A stretch of DNA of 40,284 nucleotides, from positions 1 to 40,284 of IMG/VR virus record IMGVR_UViG_3300037193_000788. One strand, written 5' to 3'. The notes beneath the pieces were generated by a model that did no database searches, had not been told where the DNA came from, and worked only from the letters and a program-made list of their open reading frames with translations. Made by a program: the position numbers and the translations under genes. Shown in pieces: positions 37,267-40,284 of this stretch (position 1 is the stretch's first letter; each line of letters starts with the position of its first letter). This stretch comes from a virus.

Positions 37267-37282
37267 TGTGATCTACATCACG
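37267..37282 (+). promoter_or_regulatory. CRP-like site upstream of hicBA
   Basis: TGTGATCTACATCACG is TGTGA-N6-TCACG, one base from the CRP consensus TGTGA-N6-TCACA. It lies 84 bases before the hicB ATG. A TTTACA and TATATT follow at 37292-37297 and 37313-37318, an imperfect promoter with a 15-bp spacer. Confidence 0.45.
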
Positions 37283-37365
37283 TCAAAAGTGGTTTACACC
37301 GATTATCATTTGCTATATTGAAACATAAAAATAATATGGTTTTTACATTACGGGCGGGAGCTACT

Positions 37366-37629
37366 ATGTATCGAATTGGCTATCCATTTTGGAAATTGCT
37401 TGCTCGTTGCGGCGTGCCAATGGCGCTACGTATTAACGTTATGCATGACGATGAGGCTGGCGTCTTTGTCGCAACGAGCAATGATTTGCGCGGCCTGGTC
37501 TGCGAAGCGCCAACCATGGACGAACTATTGTCTGAGGTAAAGGGTGCGACCCATGAGCTATTGAAACTGCAACTGCACGATGAGGCAATTGCGCGACCGG
37601 TTACCGATTTGCGCATTTGCCCTGCATGA
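37366..37629 (+). CDS. hicB: HicB-type antitoxin (DUF1902-like), 87 aa
   Basis: ATG 37366 follows GGGAG. The domain INVMHDDEAGVFVATSNDLRGLVCEAPTMDELLSEVKGATHELLKLQL (24-71) is the partial RNase-H-like fold of HicB/DUF1902 antitoxins. It would bind and neutralise the HicA encoded next, and may act as autorepressor, though no separate helix-turn-helix is visible. The stop overlaps the hicA start (ATGA). Confidence 0.85.
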   Translation: MYRIGYPFWKLLARCGVPMALRINVMHDDEAGVFVATSNDLRGLVCEAPTMDELLSEVKGATHELLKLQLHDEAIARPVTDLRICPA

Positions 37630-37814
37630 ACGGTTATTACAAGCTAGTTATCGAGCAACTCAAACTTCACGGATTTACTTACCTACGCCAAGGAAAAGGC
37701 TCACACGAAGTATGGTGTCGAGGCTCACATCACCAAATTGTCCCGTTTAATTGCTGGTCTAGACATACTGCCAATGGCATTATGAAAGACTGCGGAATCG
37801 CTCACCGGTTCTAA
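37626..37814 (+). CDS. hicA: HicA-type mRNA interferase toxin, 62 aa
   Basis: The fold is a small dsRNA-binding-like domain: LVIEQLKLHGFTYLRQGKGSHEVWCRG, with the catalytic His27 in GSHEVW, then HHQIVPFNCWSRHTANGIMKDCGI. It cuts mRNA in this family. The start ATG overlaps the hicB stop. The antitoxin-first order is the reverse of E. coli hicAB but common for DUF1902 partners. A terminator follows the stop directly. Confidence 0.87.
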   Translation: MNGYYKLVIEQLKLHGFTYLRQGKGSHEVWCRGSHHQIVPFNCWSRHTANGIMKDCGIAHRF

Positions 37815-37842
37815 CCCTCCCCTCGCGGAGGGTTTTTTATTT
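37815..37842 (+). terminator. Rho-independent terminator after hicBA
   Basis: CCCTCC-CCTCGC-GGAGGG followed by TTTTTTATTT, the same T-tract as the late-operon terminators but rightward. Confidence 0.87.
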
Positions 37843-37966
37843 CTGCCAAAACTTCTCATGAATGAGAATAGCCTGCCACGACCGGGCTTTTAAATTTCCC
37901 GAATTCATGTGATGCCGATAGGCAGTGTTTATGGTTTAATACCATGGGGAAACTAAGGGGATATAA

Positions 37967-38272
37967 ATGAAGAAGGTTGTTTTACTCGCAGCTCTTGCCC
38001 TCATTGGATGCGGTTCCTTCCCGCTCGGCTACGTGCATGCTCCGGATGGCGTCACCAAGGTCCAGATGGAGCAGGACATGTTGGTTTGCAAAGACCGCGC
38101 TTTTCACGAGGCCAATACCAACGAGCGCCAAGCTGGCTCTTTTCTGGCCGGCCTAACCATCATCGGCGCACCTATTGCCATTGAGGCGGAAAAGGCAAAG
38201 CAGCGCGAGGTCTTCAAGTTTTGCATGGAAAATCGGGGATATAGGGTGACGCCGCCCTCTGACACAAGATAG
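37967..38272 (+). CDS. Lipoprotein, 101 aa
   Basis: ATG 37967 follows AAGGGGATATAA. MKKVVLLAALALIGC is a lipoprotein signal with lipobox LIGC (Cys15). The mature part contains VQMEQDMLVCKDRAFHEANTNER, a short hydrophobic Gly/Ala segment (AGSFLAGLTIIGAPIAIEAE) and FKFCMENRGYRV with two Cys. Its own terminator and position between CI and PL suggest expression in the lysogen, for example for superinfection exclusion. The role is inferred. Confidence 0.72.
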   Translation: MKKVVLLAALALIGCGSFPLGYVHAPDGVTKVQMEQDMLVCKDRAFHEANTNERQAGSFLAGLTIIGAPIAIEAEKAKQREVFKFCMENRGYRVTPPSDTR

Positions 38273-38294
38273 CCACACCAACAAGCAATCCATA

Positions 38295-38316
38295 GAGCCC
38301 GCATATGCGGGCTTTT
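38295..38316 (+). terminator. Terminator after the lipoprotein gene
   Basis: AGCCCGC-ATAT-GCGGGCT followed by TTT. The interval from here to 38489 has no gene but a TATAAT at 38455-38460 that may serve the next gene. Confidence 0.75.
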
Positions 38317-38489
38317 GCCCTAAAGGTGGAGATGGAAACTGCGTAGTAATAATTAATGGAACAAATCTCAACCTTTTGCCACTAAAGATATGCATGGAAG
38401 CACTATTTTGATATATTGAATTTGTGCGAAGCCGCATTTCAACAAAAGCGTTGTGTATAATCAAAAGCTTTTAATTTTTAGGCGGCAAC

Positions 38490-38855
38490 ATGGACGACAA
38501 GAATATACCGCTCCTGCAAGATGCAGCGATCAAGGATAGGGTAAACAAGGTTTGGGAAGAGGTTTTCGCATCAAGCAATGTGGCAATTGTCCATGCAAAG
38601 CGATACGGATTCATCGGAATGGAAATTATCCCGAATCCGAATATTCACCAAATAATGGTTTCGATCCGCATTCTCGATGAAATGATTGATACCTTCATCA
38701 ATGAGAATGGACTTGAATACGACGAAAAGCGGAAGATGCTCAACGCCAAGCGGCAACTGACAACAATGGAATTGGTTGCGGTAGCGCTGCGCGAAGGTAG
38801 GCGAGAAGATTTCGATAGCGCCATGAATGAACTGGAAACTCAGGCGTGTTTTTAA
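38490..38855 (+). CDS. Protein of unknown function, 121 aa
   Basis: The start follows AGGCGGCAAC. The protein is alpha/beta in look: AIKDRVNKVWEEVFASSNVAI, then IIPNPNIHQIMVSIRILDEMIDTFINENGLEYDEKRKML and ELVAVALREGRREDFDSAM. No catalytic motif is recognised. A possible -10 TATAAT lies 30 bases upstream. It may be a lysogeny or cargo gene. Confidence 0.6.
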   Translation: MDDKNIPLLQDAAIKDRVNKVWEEVFASSNVAIVHAKRYGFIGMEIIPNPNIHQIMVSIRILDEMIDTFINENGLEYDEKRKMLNAKRQLTTMELVAVALREGRREDFDSAMNELETQACF

Positions 38856-38896
38856 TGTCTAGTAGATGACACAGTGTGTCTTAACGGGAGAAAATT

Positions 38897-39058
38897 ATGG
38901 AACTGAATAACCGCACAGATGGGCCGGAGCGCGATTCAAAGGCCGAGCTTATCCAGAGGCTGGACGCCGCCATTGCCGTAGCCAAAGACATTAGGCGGCA
39001 GTGGGAAGAAATCGGCGCTATTCTTGAAGACCATAACAAAATACCACTCGCAGCCTAA
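38897..39058 (+). CDS. Small helical protein, 53 aa
   Basis: ATG 38897 follows GGGAG at six bases. The product (MELNNRTDGPERDSKAELIQ, then RLDAAIAVAKDIRRQWEEIGAILEDHNK) is mainly one long amphipathic helix. A terminator follows. It is probably co-transcribed with the preceding gene. The function is unknown. Confidence 0.58.
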   Translation: MELNNRTDGPERDSKAELIQRLDAAIAVAKDIRRQWEEIGAILEDHNKIPLAA

Positions 39059-39126
39059 GCAAAGAATTCAAAAAAACTCAGCTCAATGCGGTGTCCCTTA
39101 AGTGCGACCTCTTTAGAGCGAGTTAA

Positions 39127-39155
39127 AGCCACCTAACCAGGTGGCTTTTTTATTT
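39127..39155 (+). terminator. Rho-independent terminator, rightward
   Basis: AGCCACCT-AACC-AGGTGGCT followed by TTTTTATTTT, closing the two-gene unit at 38.5-39.1 kb. Confidence 0.88.
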
Positions 39156-39240
39156 TCCGTGCCCGGCTTGGGTCCTGCCTTAAATCAAGCATTCATGCGG
39201 CTTTTCGGCGAATTTGCGCCATTTTTAGCACCGCCTTCAC

Positions 39241-39262
39241 GCCCGCCGAGCGGGCTTTTTTA
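39241..39262 (+). terminator. Second rightward terminator
   Basis: GCCCGC-CGA-GCGGGC followed by TTTTTT. No rightward gene lies between it and the previous terminator; it faces the stop of the leftward RMF-like gene. Confidence 0.7.
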
Positions 39263-39265
39263 CGC

Positions 39266-39502
39266 CTAGTGCAGGCCGACATAGCGCCCAACAACCTCCC
39301 GCGCCAGCATCTGTTGAGCTGCATCGATCTGTTCCCTCCCGCTATCCACCATGCCATTTCGCCACCCGTGCCAGTAAGACCGACTTTTATCGCTGCCAGG
39401 CTCTGGCTCACCGGCAAAGCCAGCCATATAGCCAGCAACCATATCTGACTCATCCAGGAGTTCTAATTCGGCCTTTGTGGTGACCGGCTGAAATTCGCTC
39501 AT
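39266..39502 (-). CDS. Ribosome-modulation-factor-like protein, 78 aa
   Basis: Residues 20-55 (DMVAGYMAGFAGEPEPGSDKSRSYWHGWRNGMVD) have the G-x3-G...W-x2-GW-x2-G pattern of RMF-family proteins, which are frequent in phages and in host ribosome hibernation. The N- and C-terminal extensions are helical. The start has GGGAAG. It is leftward, back to back with the PL promoter region. Confidence 0.72.
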   Translation of the reverse strand: MSEFQPVTTKAELELLDESDMVAGYMAGFAGEPEPGSDKSRSYWHGWRNGMVDSGREQIDAAQQMLAREVVGRYVGLH

Positions 39503-39586
39503 CTTGCTTCCCTTTCATTTCGTGCCCGGCCAGTCCGGGATTTTTTTCGCCCGTTGCGCGGGTGTGGAAATATTTTCGCATTTCTA

Positions 39587-39627
39587 ATCACGTTCGTGTT
39601 GACTTTTCAAAACACGTTTGTGATAAT
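39587..39627 (+). promoter_or_regulatory. Early promoter PL (rightward) with two operators
   Basis: TTGACT (39599-39604), 17-bp spacer, GATAAT (39622-39627). The 14-bp operators ATCACGTTCGTGTT (39587-39600) and AACACGTTTGTGAT (39611-39624) overlap both boxes with 24-bp centre spacing, as at PR. The leader to the next gene is about 165 nt and holds no clear gene. Confidence 0.85.
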
Positions 39628-39800
39628 GAATCCATCGAGCAAGCAATTCACCGCAGCAACCGAGCAAACGAAGCAACAGAGTTTTAGCAGCCTTGCGGCC
39701 CGCCTTAAACAACCGGGGGACAAGACTGACATGTGATCTGGGAGGGTCGCTGGCAGCCGGGAAATAGCGGCACATTTTCAAAATTCATCGGAGGAATCAA

Positions 39801-40091
39801 ATGCCAAACGAAGGAAAGCGCCCTGTTCTTGTGACCACCGAATATCGCGGCGTGTTTTTCGGATATGCGGACGACACCAGCGGCGACACGATCAAGTTGA
39901 CCGGTATGCGCAACTGTATTTACTGGGACAGTAAGACTGGTGGATTTGCAGGTCTTGCTGAATTCGGTCCTGGGAAAGGTTGCCGTATTGGTGCTCGTGC
40001 AGACGGCGAGCTTCGGAAGGTGACCGGCGTTTTCGAGGTAACTCCGGCCGCTGTCGATGCATGGGAGAGCGCTCCATGCTTCAAGTCCTGA
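39801..40091 (+). CDS. DUF6948-like phage protein, 96 aa
   Basis: ATG 39801 has a GGAGG site. The protein has a small beta domain (VLVTTEYRGVFFGYADD, IKLTGMRNCIYWDSKTGGFAGLAEFGPGKGCRIGARADG) and a family-typical end FEVTPAAVDAWESAPC. Such proteins are common in phage early-left operons and are often followed by a YG-repeat protein, as here. The function is unknown. It should be controlled by PL. Confidence 0.75.
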   Translation: MPNEGKRPVLVTTEYRGVFFGYADDTSGDTIKLTGMRNCIYWDSKTGGFAGLAEFGPGKGCRIGARADGELRKVTGVFEVTPAAVDAWESAPCFKS

Positions 40092-40284
40092 ACGGTAGTT
40101 TGCCGGAATGGGCTAAAAGCTACGGCTACGGCGACGGCGACGGCGACGGCTACGGCTCCGGCTACGGCGACGGCTACGGCGACGGCGACGGCTACGGCTA
40201 CGGCTACGGCGACGGCTACGGCGACGGCTACGGCGACGGCTACGGCGACGGCTACGGCTACGGCTACGGCTACGGCTACGGCTA
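40076..40284 (+). CDS. Tyr-Gly/Asp-Gly repeat protein (cut by window edge)
   Basis: ATG 40076 lies within the last codons of the preceding gene, which it overlaps by 16 bp. After MLQVLNGSLPEWAKS the frame continues as YG, DG and occasional SG dipeptides to the window edge without a stop. No fold is expected of such a sequence; it may be flexible or aggregate. Proteins of this kind are known in several phages without a proven role. Confidence 0.72.
   Translation, partial: MLQVLNGSLPEWAKSYGYGDGDGDGYGSGYGDGYGDGDGYGYGYGDGYGDGYGDGYGDGYGYGYGYGYG
40119..40284 (+). repeat. Tandem hexamer repeat GGCTAC/GGCGAC
   Basis: At least 27 hexamers follow each other, each TACGGC, GACGGC or once TCCGGC, reaching the window edge. 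The hexamers keep the reading frame, so copy number can change without frameshift. Confidence 0.9.

Noticed and set aside
39626-39736. 36-codon frame MNPSSKQFTA...
   Set aside because: Its ATG overlaps the -10 box of PL, so it lies upstream of the expected transcript start.
40119-40284. Terminal hexamer repeat considered as a sequencing or assembly artefact
   Set aside because: It keeps one reading frame, follows a proper start, and matches a protein type known after DUF6948-like genes.

Overview
The window is most of the genome of a temperate, short-tailed (podovirus-type) phage or prophage, cut off at both ends. The P22-type portal, N4 gp56-type major capsid protein, tail nozzle and Gly/Ala-rich ejection-type proteins, and the absence of any tail-tube, tape-measure or sheath gene, point to a podovirus. 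The host is probably a betaproteobacterium of the Burkholderiales. That rests on the general look of the proteins only; no host gene or attachment site is visible.

Right part (35.7-40.3 kb): the immunity region. A Cro-like gene (leftward) and a CI-like gene (rightward) flank four tandem 14-bp operators with a consensus-like promoter. An almost identical promoter plus two operators recurs 3.6 kb away, pointing rightward, and leads to a small early operon (a DUF6948-like protein, then a YG/DG-repeat protein that runs off the window). I read these as PR and PL. Between them lie lysogeny or cargo genes: an Arc-like protein with its own inverted-repeat operator, a HicBA toxin-antitoxin pair, a lipoprotein and an RMF-like protein.

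Middle part (27.3-35.6 kb): the leftward early operon. It holds tightly overlapping small genes, NinB, a YbcO-like HNH protein, a replication pair (initiator-like and loader-like), two related helix-turn-helix proteins, an HNH protein, a nuclease-fold protein and several microproteins too short for ordinary gene finding. It ends with a 154-aa protein followed at once by a promoter (-35/-10 embedded in an inverted repeat) and, about 25-60 nt downstream of the predicted start, a strong terminator. This copies the order Q - pR' - tR' of lambdoid phages and is my best candidate for the late switch.

Left part (27.1 kb to the left end): the leftward late operon. The order is small genes, a RelE/Xre toxin-antitoxin cassette on the opposite strand, glycosyltransferase, terminase small and large subunits, portal, scaffold, major capsid protein, decoration-type proteins, a TPR-glycosyltransferase, methyltransferase, head-tail adaptor, tail fibre and its companion, nozzle, second fibre-like protein, three ejection-type proteins, a tail-anchored papain-like protease and a holin (cut by the window edge). 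Terminator hairpins, most followed by TTTTTTATTT, punctuate this operon, so processive antitermination is likely.

Two homing elements stand out. The major capsid gene is split by an 846-nt group I intron whose P1, P10, P3, P7, P8 and P9 can be assigned by eye and which encodes an HNH endonuclease. Exact splicing restores a 360-aa capsid protein. A second HNH endonuclease (NUMOD4 type, opposite strand) sits at the start of the tail-fibre gene, whose ribosome-binding site and first codons are present twice, once on each side of it.
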